Source: Bidens hawaiensis
Taxonomy: Eukaryota; Streptophyta; Magnoliopsida; Asterales; Asteraceae
DNA length: 64,000 bases
Reading direction: 5' to 3'
Assembly: GCA_021521415.1 (NCBI GenBank)
Contig: JAIQDT010000832.1
Coordinates: 62,001-126,000, forward strand
Translations under genes and position numbers: made by a program
The notes under the pieces: model-generated
Databases searched by the model: none
Told to the model about the DNA's origin: nothing
Seen by the model: only the letters and a program-made list of their open reading frames with translations
Part shown: one piece after another, positions 24,532-36,452 of the stretch
Layout of the letters: every line of letters begins with the position of its first letter
How positions within the stretch are numbered: position 1 is the stretch's first letter

Positions 24532-27500
24532 ATGCCTCCGCTATCTCGCCGCCATCAGAGGAGAGAAGCCTCGCGCAGACGCAGGCAGCAACGTTCCCAG
24601 GAAATGGCCGCCGCAATAGCCCAAGCTTTGAACCAAAACAATGCTAACACCTCTGGTTACAACATTAAGTCCTTTAACGCGGGTAACCCTCCAAAGTTCA
24701 CAGGTCTTGAAGGAGCCACCGTGATGCTCCAGTGGCTTGAGAAAATAGAAAACACTTTCCTCCATACCCAATGCCCCTCAGACAGATGAACCCTATATGC
24801 TTCCAGTGTCCTGGAATCTAGAGCGCTTACATGGTGGAATGGAGTAGCTCATGCGCGTGGCGCAGAAACTGCTTCTAGCATGCCCTGGGAGGAATTCAAA
24901 GAAATTCTGACGCGAGAATTCTGCCCTCCCAACGAAGTTAAGCGCCTGGAGGAAGAGTTTTGGAATCTTAAGCAGTACAGTGGCGAAGCGCGCGAGTACG
25001 CGACGCGTTTCCATGAACTAAGCCTGCTTGTCCCTCACCTTGTTACCCCTTCCCGCCGAGCCATAGAGAAATTCCTTGGGGGTCTCCCCATGGAAATTCA
25101 AGATTCTGTATGGGCTAGAAACCCAGTTACCCTCTCTGACGCCATCGAGTTGGCCGCTGTGCTCAGCGACAACCATGTCAGAGCAGGAACCCTGTTCCTG
25201 CAGGGATCTGAGAAGACCAAACTCACCAAAACTGTCCCAGAACCAACAGAAACCAAACCTGAACCCTCTAACCGTAACAACCTCAAGCGCAGGCGCAAAG
25301 CCTATGCGCTTACCAACCCGCCCATTGTCCAGCAACCCATCTACCAACCTCCAGTTTACACGCCTAACCCACTGACAGCCTACCCAACACCTCCTGTAGT
25401 CCATAACTATGCCTTAACCAATCCCGCACTTCCTGCCCCGCCACCTAAGAAACCTTATACAGGAACCCAACCCTTTTGCCCAACCTGTAGACTTCACCAC
25501 CCGACCCAAACCCCGTGTCGACAATGTAGCCGATGTGGCCGCGTTGGTCACTCTGCCGAGTTCTGTAGAGTCCCTCCCGCCAACCCAATTGCGCCAACAC
25601 CACCAGTCTACCCGCAGAACCCACAACCAACCTACCAAAACCCACGACCCAGGTCGTGCTATAACTGCGGTGATCCCAGTCATTTCCGGAACGCGTGCCC
25701 GAGACTACAAGTTCAAATCACGCAAGCGAATCCGGTGAACCAGATTTCGAACCAAGTGACACGCGGACGAGCTTTTAACATAACCGCACACCAAGCGCAA
25801 GCGAATAATGACGTAGTTAATGGTACATTTTTGCTTAACGGATTTTATGCTTCTGTACTTTTTGATACTGGCGCCGATCGAAGTTTTATTTCTCGCGCGT
25901 TTGAGCAGAAGCTTACGCGACCGCGCAACGATTTAAAAGAAAATTTTTCAGTTGAATTGGCTAATGGCGAAACTGTTTTAATTAACTCAGTGATTAAAGA
26001 TTGCACGCTTAACCTTAACGAAAACGATTTTCTGATCGACCTCATCCCCATGCCTCTTGGAAGCTTTGATGTTATTATTGGTATGGACTGGCTTACGCAT
26101 AATCGCGCCGAAGTTATTTGCGCCAAGAAGATGATTCGCATACCTCGAGAAAATGGTGATCTTCATATCTACGGCGAAAAACCCTCCAGTGGTCTTAAGC
26201 TTATGTCTTGCGCCGAAGCCCAAAGACTCATGCGGAAGAAGCGTATTGCATTTTTAGCCCATGTGGTTAAACCTGCTGAAGAAAAGAAGCTTCGCGATAT
26301 CCCTGTTGTGCGTGATTTCCCTGAAGTTTTTCCTGATGATCTTCCTGGTATCCCTCCCGCTCGTGAAGTCGAGTTCCGTATTGATCTTGTCCCTGGTGCT
26401 TCCCCCGTAGCTAAATCTCCTTATCGTCTTGCACCCGCTGAGATGCAAGAACTGGCAAGCCAACTTCAAGAGTTGACTGCTAAAGGATTCATTCGCCCTA
26501 GCTCTTCGCCCTGGGGTGCTCCGGTGTTGTTCGTTAAAAAGAAAGATGGTTCGTTTCGCATGTGTATCGATTACCGCGAGTTGAACAAACTCACCATTAA
26601 GAACCGGTATCCCTTACCGCGCATTAACGACCTCTTTGATCAACTCCAAAGTGCCTCTTGTTTCTCGAAGGTTGATCTCCGCTCTGGCTATCACCAGTTG
26701 CGCATCCGCGATGAAGATGTTCCGAAGACTGCTTTTCGAACTCGTTATGGCCATTTTGAATTCTTGGTCATGTCCTTCGGTTTAACCAACGCACCCGCCG
26801 TTTTCATGGATCTAATGAATCGGGTGTGTAGGCCTTTCTTGGATAAATTCGTGATTGTGTTTATCGATGACATTCTGATTTATTCTAAGACCAAGGCCGA
26901 GCATGAGCAACATCTCCGATTGGTATTGCAAAAGCTTAGAGCCGAGCAGCTTTATGCTAAGCTCTCCAAGTGTGAATTCTGGTATGATGAAGTACAGTTT
27001 CTTGGCCACGTTGTTAACAAGATGGGTATCCATGTCGACCCATCCAAGATTGAAGCAATCAAGAACTGGATTACGCCGACCACTCCTACCGAGATCCGTT
27101 CCTTTCTGGGCTTAGCTGGTTATTACCGGCGCTTCATTTCGAACTTCTCGAAGATCGCTTTGCCTTTAACAGCTCTAACGCACAAAGGTAAACCGTATAT
27201 TTGGGGCTCGAAGCAAGAAGAAGCCTTTCTGACGCTCAAGCGATTGTTGTGTGAAGCTCCTGTTCTTGCGCTACCTGAGGGTAATGATGATTTTGTCGTG
27301 TACTGCGATGCCTCCAACCAAGGTCTCGGTTGTGTTCTTATGCAACGAGGCAAGGTTATCGCTTACGCATCAAGGCAACTTAAGGTTCATGAAAAGAATT
27401 ATACAACTCACGATCTCGAACTTGGTGCAGTCGTATTTGCCTTGAAGATCTGGAGACACTACCTTTATGGTACTAAGTGTATCCTCTACACCGACCATAA

Positions 27501-29148
27501 AAGCCTTCAGCATATCTTTGATCAGAAGGAACTTAACATGAGGCAACGCCGATGGAACGAACTCATCAGCGACTACGATTGTGAGATCCGGTATCATCCT
27601 GGTAAGGATAATGTGGTAGCCGATGCGCTCAGCCGAAAACCCTGCCAGCTTAACTGTATCTTGCCGCGCACGCAGCTTCACTTCGCGCCGATTCAAAGCA
27701 ACCTTGAATCGCGTATTCGTGGCGCGCAGCGCGCATCCATCAGTAATGGTAACCTTCGCGCCGAGTTAGCGTGTGGCGCGGAAGCGCATCTTGTGCCCAA
27801 TCTGAGTGGAATTCTCTGCTATCTTAATCGCATCTGGATTCCCTTTGATGAGAATCTTCGCGCTGATATCCTGAGTGAAGCGCACAAATCTCGGTATTCC
27901 GTTCATCCTGGCGCTGATAAGATGTACAAGGATTTGCGCATTACTTATTGGTGGCCCGGTATGAAAAGGGATATTGCTGTGTTCGTAGCTAAATGCCTGA
28001 CTTGTTCTAAAGTAAAAGCTGAACACCAACGCCCATCTGGTTTGCTCGAACAACCAGAAATTCCTACGTGGAAATGGGAATGTGTAGCGATGGACTTCAT
28101 TACCAAGTTACCTTTGACAGCAAGCAAACATGATAGCATTTGGGTAATAGTGGATCGTTTGACTAAGTCTGCTCACTTCCTGCCCATTCGTGAAAACTAC
28201 CGTGTTGAGCATCTCGCCCAGCTTTATGTCAAGGAAATTGTCTGCCGTCATGGTACTCCTTTGAGCATCATATCCGATCGCGATGGCCGTTTTATATCCC
28301 GCTTTTGGAAATCTCTCCAATCTGCGCTAGGAACTCGCTTGGACATGAGTACGGCATATCATCCTCAGACTGACGGTCAGTCTGAGCGAACTATTCAAAC
28401 TCTTGAGGATATGCTCCGATCTTGTGTTCTTGATTTTGGAGGTAATTGGGATTCGCACCTGCCTTTGATCGAGTTCTCTTATAATAACAGCTATCATTCC
28501 AGTATCGGTATGGCCCCATTTGAAGCACTTTACGGTCGTAAGTGCCGCTCCCCGATTTGTTAGAGCGAAGTGGGTGAAGCTCAAATCACAGGACCCGAAC
28601 TTGTTCAAGAGACAACCGATAAAATCGCCAAGATCCGTGATCATCTGCTGACTGCCAGAAGCCAACAGAAGAGTTACGCAGATCGCAGGCGAAAGCCTCT
28701 CGAATTTCAAGTTGGTGATCTTGTTCTCCTCAAAGTGTCGCCCTGGAAGGGTGTTGTCCGCTTTGGGAAGAAAGGTAAGCTTGCTCCTCGATATGTTGGA
28801 CCATTTAAGATTCTCGCGCGTGTGGGAAAAGTTGCCTACAGACTTGACCTACCGCCCGCGCTCAGTAATGTGCATCCAACGTTCCATGTATCCAATCTCA
28901 AGAAGTGTTTAGCTGACGAGAACCTTCACATTCCACTTGATGAAGTTCAAGTTGATGAAACTATGCATTTCGTTGAGAAGCCTGTTGAGATTATGGATCG
29001 CGAGGTAAAGCAAACCAAGCGCAGTCGTATCCCTATCGTGAAAGTTCGCTGGGAGTCCAAGCGCGGAGCCGAGTTTACATGGGAAAGGGAAGATCAAATG
29101 AAGATCAAGTACCCGCACCTGTTCTCTGCGCAACCTACTTCGAGATAA
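24532..29148 (+). pseudogene. gag-pol polyprotein, unit 1, two nonsense codons
   Basis: One frame of 1539 codons starting MPPLSRRHQRRE, interrupted by TGA at 24787-24789 (codon 86, in gag) and TAG at 28561-28563 (codon 1344, after the integrase core). Order: gag, zinc knuckles [14 protein letters not shown] and [14 protein letters not shown], aspartic protease DTGAD, reverse transcriptase with FIDD (about 26859), RNase H with YCDAS and TDHKS, integrase with HHCC zinc site and D-D-E core ([22 protein letters not shown]), a GPF motif, and a chromodomain-like tail ending [12 protein letters not shown]. Apart from the stops it looks undamaged. Three purine changes at 26626, 26650 and 26671 alter residues in reverse transcriptase that unit 2 and the element at 45 kb share. 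Not expected to make a full polyprotein without read-through. Confidence 0.93.
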
Positions 29149-29170
29149 ATTTCGGGACGAAATTTCTTAA

Positions 29171-29182
29171 AGTAGGGGAGAC
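29171..29182 (+). promoter_or_regulatory. Polypurine tract, unit 1
   Basis: AGTAGGGGAGAC directly precedes LTR 2 and would prime plus-strand cDNA synthesis. Confidence 0.7.
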
Positions 29183-31147
29183 TGTGACATCTGCCCCGAT
29201 CCGACCCGACCCAGGTACCCGTTTCTCTGATCCGATCTCTTTCTTTTATGATTTAATATTTATTTATACTTATATTTTACTTTTAATAATAATATATATT
29301 TTCCTTCCCGCCTCTTTCTCTCTCTTTCTTTCCGCCGTCCCGTCCCCCTTCTTCTCTCTTTCCGCCTTCTTTTCCCTCTTGTCGCCGTCCCGCCCTTAAG
29401 CCTTGAACCCGTCCTTTGTTCCTTCCCGCCTAAGGTTGTCTGCGCAGCTCCACGCGCCAGACTCCTTACAAGGAAGCCTGCGTGAAGACCATCTGTTCCA
29501 GCGATATGCGAGACGAACTCTTCTCGCAGCGCGCTAAGAATTGTAATTCTTCTCGCAGCGCGCTAAGAACGGTAGTTCTTCCCGCGACGCGCTAAGGATT
29601 GTAGTTCTTCTCGCAGCGCGCTAAGAATAGTAGTTCATCCCTCGACGCGCGAAGAATTATAGTTCTTCCCGCGGCGCGCTAGGAATTGTAGTTCCTCCCG
29701 CGGCGCGCTAAGAAATGTGATTCTTCCCGCGGCGCGCCTTAGCCTTCTCGCGCTAACCCCTTTGAGTTTTCTTCTGTTTAATCTAGCCGTTTGCTTTTGT
29801 GTTGTCTTACCTTCTGTGCTGTTGACCTGACCTATTTTATGTCTGAAAAGCCACTTTTGGCGCAGCATGCGCACCAACCCCATTGGTTGACAGAAAAAGT
29901 GACTGACATTATCTTTTGAGATCTGCTTTTCCATGCTTGACCAGTACCTTTATCTGACCCGCCCATGCCTGTTTACCGTTCCCTGTCAGCTTTTCTCTTG
30001 TCCCCTGCAGCTGCCATATCTTTTGATATCTTTTGCTTTTGGAATCTTTTGCTTTTTGAGATCTTTTCCCCTTTTTCTAGGGATTGTGTTCCCTAGGGTT
30101 TCTCTATAAATAATAATGCTAATTTCCTAACACTACACACACAAAGCACTTAAACTCTCCTGTTCTCTCTTGCTCCTTGCCGTTGTTCTTCCTCTGCCGT
30201 CTCCTCTCTCCTTGCCTCCGTCTTCCTCCCTGTTCTGCCCTGCTTTTCCGGTAATATATAATATATATTATATAATAATTTACTTATTAATTATGCTAAC
30301 TTGTAATCAAGACTTAAAACAAATCATTAAAACAATAATCTTGTTTATAGGTTAACTTGTGCTTGTTTAAAGTTGGTTCCTGCTTTATCTTACACCGCAT
30401 CGTTTATCATGTGAGTAATCTCGTACCTAATCCCTTTTTATTTTTAATGTTTCGGGATGTTCATGTGTTCGTACAAACTTGAGTCTTAAACTTGTTTATG
30501 AACTTTAGTCGCGCAGTATCCCATGTGTTGAGGACGTTTACTTGGCTGTTTATTTGTATGTGTGTATCATTAACCGCTTTGTTCGGCCTATTCCGCAGTT
30601 TTCATGGATCCATTAGATGAACACGGGAGACCTATCGTTTACGGTTTTCTTTGTTTACACTTGCACAGATGTTTTCTTGTTTTTGTGCTCATTTGGGAGC
30701 ACGGATTGAACTATGAACTATGAGCTATGATCTATTTAGGCTTGATCACAATCTGATTGCACCCTTGTTAAACACCAGACAGACACGTGTTGCGCGCAGA
30801 TTTATTATTATCTACGTATTGTATTAAACTTGATTTCTCACCAACACGCAAGTGTTTGACGTTTTATTTTAACACATGTTCAGGTTTGCAGTAGCTGTTT
30901 TGGAGTTCGAGGACACGTAGGAAGTTTTCTTTATTTTGGACCTAGATTAAAATGTATCAAGACAAGTTATTGCTGTTCGAATATTATGATTTATAATATA
31001 TTGATTTATGATGATTTATGTTATCTTGTTACATTGCGCGTGCGCGAATGAATGTATTTATTAAATATTGACACCCAATAGTGTCACGAGTAATGAAACA
31101 ATATGTGGCGCCCCGATGTATAATCCGCCTTTGGTCGGGGTGTTACA
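29183..31147 (+). repeat. LTR 2, central shared LTR
   Basis: 1965 bp, ending one unit and starting the next. At 29336, the T run near 29800, 29821, 29843 and 30092 it matches LTR 3; at 30380 and 31133 it matches LTR 1. It has private changes at 29507 and 30160. This fits a chimera of the old 3' and 5' LTRs. Confidence 0.95.
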
Positions 31148-31150
31148 GAT

Positions 31151-31162
31151 TGGTATCAGAGC
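31151..31162 (+). promoter_or_regulatory. Primer binding site, unit 2
   Basis: TGGTATCAGAGC again, three bases after the LTR 2 end. Confidence 0.9.
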
Positions 31163-31386
31163 TTGTTGACTTTAGGATAGGTGGTTAGACGTAACGGCCT
31201 AGAATACCTAAGAGTCCCTTCTCGCGCATGAGAGAAATCTCATGTTTGCGCGCTTATTGTTAATTACTCGTTATTTATGAATATGCTCGCGCTTGCGCAG
31301 TATATGATTTTATGTTCTATTCCGCGATATTTCAATTTTTGTTGAATTTCGATTTTTATTGATTTTTCTTACATATTCGTTTGTTG

Positions 31387-31655
31387 GGATTTGAAAATCC
31401 GAAAAGTCATGGTGATACATGAATAGTTGATTTTCAATTTCCATCTACGATTATGTTCTGAGGTTGGAGACTTGAAAAGTCATGGTGATACATGAATTGT
31501 CAACCTCCAATACTCATTTTCTTGTATATTTTATATTGAGGATTGAAAAGTCATGGTGATACATGAATCGTCAATCTCCAATACTCGTTTACTCGTCATT
31601 TTAAATTGAGAAATTCGGAAAGTCATGGTGATACATGAATTGTCGATTCTCGATT
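31387..31655 (+). other. Four leader hairpins, unit 2
   Basis: Same four structures as in unit 1, shifted by exactly 7270 bp and unchanged in sequence as far as I can see. Confidence 0.75.
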
Positions 31656-31801
31656 CGAATTTGTTATCTGTATTAAGTTTGCATTCAAATTCATGTTTTA
31701 CTTTAAACTGTTGGTGGTATCTAACCCCGCGAAACCAAGCTTTTCGAGGTTATACTTTGTGCTAAAACCAAGATATTAACTAAAATTAAAACTGTTATAG
31801 A

Positions 31802-34800
31802 ATGCCTCCGCTATCTCGCCGCCATCAGAGGAGAGAAGCCTCGCGCAGACGCAGGCAGCAACGTTCCCAGGAAATGGCCGCCGCAATAGCCCAAGCTTTG
31901 AACCAAAACAATGCTAACACCTCTGGTTACAACATTAAGTCCTTTAACGCGGGTAACCCTCCAAAGTTCACAGGTCTTGAAGGAGCCACCGTGATGCTCC
32001 AGTGGCTTGAGAAAATAGAAAACACTTTCCTCCATACCCAATGCCCCTCAGACAGATGAACCCTATATGCTTCCAGTGTCCTGGAATCTAGAGCGCTTAC
32101 ATGGTGGAATGGAGTAGCTCATGCGCGTGGCGCAGAAACTGCTTCTAGCATGCCCTGGGAGGAATTCAAAGAAATTCTGACGCGAGAATTCTGCCCTCCC
32201 AACGAAGTTAAGCGCCTGGAGGAAGAGTTTTGGAATCTTAAGCAGTACAGTGGCGAAGCGCGCGAGTACGCGACGCGTTTCCATGAACTAAGCCTGCTTG
32301 TCCCTCACCTTGTTACCCCTTCCCGCCGAGCCATAGAGAAATTCCTTGGGGGTCTCCCCATGGAAATTCAAGATTCTGTATGGGCTAGAAACCCAGTTAC
32401 CCTCTCTGACGCCATCGAGTTGGCCGCTATGCTCAGCGACAACCATGTCAGAGCAGGAACCCTGTTCCTGCAGGGATCTGAGAAGACCAAACTCACCAAA
32501 ACTGTCCCAGAACCAACAGAAACCAAACCTGAACCCTCTAACCGTAACAACCTCAAGCGCAGGCGCAAAGCCTATGCGCTTACCAACCCGCCCATTGTCC
32601 AGCAACCCATCTACCAACCTCCAGTTTACACGCCTAACCCACTGACAGCCTACCCAACACCTCCTGTAGTCCATAACTATGCCTTAACCAATCCCGCACT
32701 TCCTGCCCCGCCACCTAAGAAACCTTATACAGGAACCCAACCCTTTTGCCCAACCTGTAGACTTCACCACCCGACCCAAACCCCGTGTCGACAATGTAGC
32801 CGATGTGGCCGCGTTGGTCACTCTGCCGAGTTCAGTAGAGTCCCTCCCGCCAACCCAATTGCGCCAACACCACCAGTCTACCCGCAGAACCCACAACCAA
32901 CCTACCAAAACCCACGACCCAGGTCGTGCTATAACTGCGGTGATCCCAGTCATTTCCGGAACGCGTGCCCGAGACTACAAGTTCAAATCACGCAAGCGAA
33001 TCCGGTGAACCAGATTTCGAACCAAGTGACACGCGGACGAGCTTTTAACATAACCGCACACCAAGCGCAAGCGAATAATGACGTAGTTAATGGTACATTT
33101 TTGCTTAACGGATTTTATGCTTCTGTACTTTTTGATACTGGCGCCGATCGAAGTTTTATTTCTCGCGCGTTTGAGCAGAAGCTTACGCGACCGCGCAACG
33201 ATTTAAAAGAAAATTTTTCAGTTGAATTGGCTAATGGCGAAACTGTTTTAATTAACTCAGTGATTAAAGATTGCACGCTTAACCTTAACGAAAACGATTT
33301 TCTGATCGACCTCATCCCCATGCCTCTTGGAAGCTTTGATGTTATTATTGGTATGGACTGGCTTACGCATAATCGCGCCGAAGTTATTTGCGCCAAGAAG
33401 ATGATTCGCATACCTCGAGAAAATGGTGATCTTCATATCTACGGCGAAAAACCCTCCAGTGGTCTTAAGCTTATGTCTTGCGCCGAAGCCCAAAGACTCA
33501 TGCGGAAGAAGCGTATTGCATTTTTAGCCCATGTGGTTAAACCTGCTGAAGAAAAGAAGCTTCGCGATATCCCTGTTGTGCGTGATTTCCCTGAAGTTTT
33601 TCCTGATGATCTTCCTGGTATCCCTCCCGCTCGTGAAGTCGAGTTCCGTATTGATCTTGTCCCTGGTGCTTCCCCCGTAGCTAAATCTCCTTATCGTCTT
33701 GCACCCGCTGAGATGCAAGAACTGGCAAGCCAACTTCAAGAGTTGACTGCTAAAGGATTCATTCGCCCTAGCTCTTCGCCCTGGGGTGCTCCGGTGTTGT
33801 TCGTTAAAAAGAAAGATGGTTCGTTTCGCATGTGTATCGATTACCGCGAGTTGAACAAACTCACCATTAAGAACCGGTATCCCTTACCGCGCATTGACGA
33901 CCTCTTTGATCAACTCCAAGGTGCCTCTTGTTTCTCGAAGATTGATCTCCGCTCTGGCTATCACCAGTTGCGCATCCGCGATGAAGATGTTCCGAAGACT
34001 GCTTTTCGAACTCGTTATGGCCATTTTGAATTCTTGGTCATGTCCTTCGGTTTAACCAACGCACCCGCCGTTTTCATGGATCTAATGAATCGGGTGTGTA
34101 GGCCTTTCTTGGATAAATTCGTGATTGTGTTTATCGATGACATTCTGATTTATTCTAAGACCAAGGCCGAGCATGAGCAACATCTCCGATTGGTATTGCA
34201 AAAGCTTAGAGCCGAGCAGCTTTATGCTAAGCTCTCCAAGTGTGAATTCTGGTCTGATGAAGTACAGTTTCTTGGCCACGTTGTTAACAAGATGGGTATC
34301 CATGTCGACCCATCCAAGATTGAAGCAATCAAGAACTGGATTACGCCGACCACTCCTACCGAGATCCGTTCCTTTCTGGGCTTAGCTGGTTATTACCGGC
34401 GCTTCATTTCGAACTTCTCGAAGATCGCTTTGCCTTTAACAGCTCTAACGCACAAAGGTAAACCGTATATTTGGGGCTCGAAGCAAGAAGAAGCCTTTCT
34501 GACGCTCAAGCGATTGTTGTGTGAAGCTCCTGTTCTTGCGCTACCTGAGGGTAATGATGATTTTGTCGTGTACTGCGATGCCTCCAACCAAGGTCTCGGT
34601 TGTGTTCTTATGCAACGAGGCAAGGTTATCGCTTACGCATCAAGGCAACTTAAGGTTCATGAAAAGAATTATACAACTCACGATCTCGAACTTGGTGCAG
34701 TCGTATTTGCCTTGAAGATCTGGAGACACTACCTTTATGGTACTAAGTGTATCCTCTACACCGACCATAAAAGCCTTCAGCATATCTTTGATCAGAAGGA

Positions 34801-36418
34801 ACTTAACATGAGGCAACGCCGATGGAACGAACTCATCAGCGACTACGATTGTGAGATCCGGTATCATCCTGGTAAGGCTAATGTGGTAGCCGATGCGCTC
34901 AGCCGAAAACCCTGCCAGCTTAACTGTATCTTGCCGCGCACGCAGCTTCACTTCGCGCCGATTCAAAGCAACCTTGAATCGCGTATTCGTGGCGCGCAGC
35001 GCGCATCCATCAGTAATGGTAACCTTCGCGCCGAGTTAGCGTGTGGCGCGGAAGCGCATCTTGTGCCCAATCTGAGTGGAATTCTCTGCTATCTTAATCG
35101 CATCTGGATTCCCTTTGATGAGAATCTTCGCGCTGATATCCTGAGTGAAGCGCACAAATCTCGGTATTCCATTCATCCTGGCGCTGATAAGATGTACAAG
35201 GATTTGCGCATTACTTATTGGTGGCCCGGTATGAAAAGGGATATTGCTGTGTTCGTAGCTAAATGCCTGACTTGTTCTAAAGTAAAAGCTGAACACCAAC
35301 GCCCATCTGGTTTGCTCGAACAACCAGAAATTCCTACGTGGAAATGGGAATGTGTAGCGATGGACTTCATTACCAAGTTACCTTTGACAGCAAGCAAACA
35401 TGATAGCATTTGGGTAATAGTGGATCGTTTGACTAAGTCTGCTCACTTCCTGCCCATTCGTGAAAACTACCGTGTTGAGCATCTCGCGCAGCTTTATGTC
35501 AAGGAAATTGTCTGCCGTCATGGTACTCCTTTGAGCATCATATCCGATCGCGATGGCCGTTTTATATCCCGCTTTTGGAAATCTCTCCAATCTGCGCTAG
35601 GAACTCGCTTGGACATGAGTACGGCATATCATCCTCAGACTGACGGTCAGTCTGAGCGAACTATTCAAACTCTTGAGGATATGCTCCGATCTTGTGTTCT
35701 TGATTTTGGAGGTAATTGGGATTCGCACCTGCCTTTGATCGAGTTCTCTTATAATAACAGCTATCATTCCAGTATCGGTATGGCCCCATTTGAAGCACTT
35801 TACGGTCGTAAGTGCCGCTCCCCGATTTGTTAGAGCGAAGTGGGTGAAGCTCAAATCACAGGACCCGAACTTGTTCAAGAGACAACCGATAAAATCGCCA
35901 AGATCCGTGATCATCTGCTGACTGCCAGAAGCCAACAGAAGAGTTACGCAGATCGCAGGCGAAAGCCTCTCGAATTTCAAGTTGGTGATCTTGTTCTCCT
36001 CAAAGTGTCGCCCTGGAAGGGTGTTGTCCGCTTTGGGAAGAAAGGTAAGCTTGCTCCTCGATATGTTGGACCATTTAAGATTCTCGCGCGTGTGGGAAAA
36101 GTTGCCTACAGACTTGACCTACCGCCCGCGCTCAGTAATGTGCATCCAACGTTCCATGTATCCAATCTCAAGAAGTGTTTAGCTGACGAGAACCTTCACA
36201 TTCTACTTGATGAAGTTCAAGTTGATGAAACTATGCATTTCGTTGAGAAGCCTGTTGAGATTATGGATCGCGAGGTAAAGCAAACCAAGCGCAGTCGTAT
36301 CCCTATCGTGAAAGTTCGCTGGGAGTCCAAGCGCGGAGCCGAGTTTACATGGGAAAGGGAAGATCAAATGAAGATCAAGTACCCGCACCTGTTCTCTGCG
36401 CAACCTACTTCGAGATAA
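31802..36418 (+). pseudogene. gag-pol polyprotein, unit 2, same two nonsense codons
   Basis: The same single frame and domain order as unit 1, with TGA at 32057-32059 and TAG at 35831-35833, at the same codons (86 and 1344). Differences from unit 1 include Met for Val in gag, Ser for the last Cys of the first zinc knuckle (about 32833; probably harmful), the family-like residues [17 protein letters not shown] in reverse transcriptase, Ala in PGKANVV, Ile in RYSIHPG and Leu for Pro near the C-terminus. Nearly all differences change amino acids, as expected without selection after duplication. Confidence 0.93.
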
Positions 36419-36440
36419 ATTTCGGGACGAAATTTCTTAA

Positions 36441-36452
36441 AGTAGGGGAGAC
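36441..36452 (+). promoter_or_regulatory. Polypurine tract, unit 2
   Basis: AGTAGGGGAGAC directly before LTR 3. Confidence 0.7.

Noticed and set aside
24787..24789. Programmed stop read-through between gag and pol
   Set aside because: The stop lies early in gag, not at a gag-pol border, and the related young element has no stop there; a nonsense mutation is simpler.
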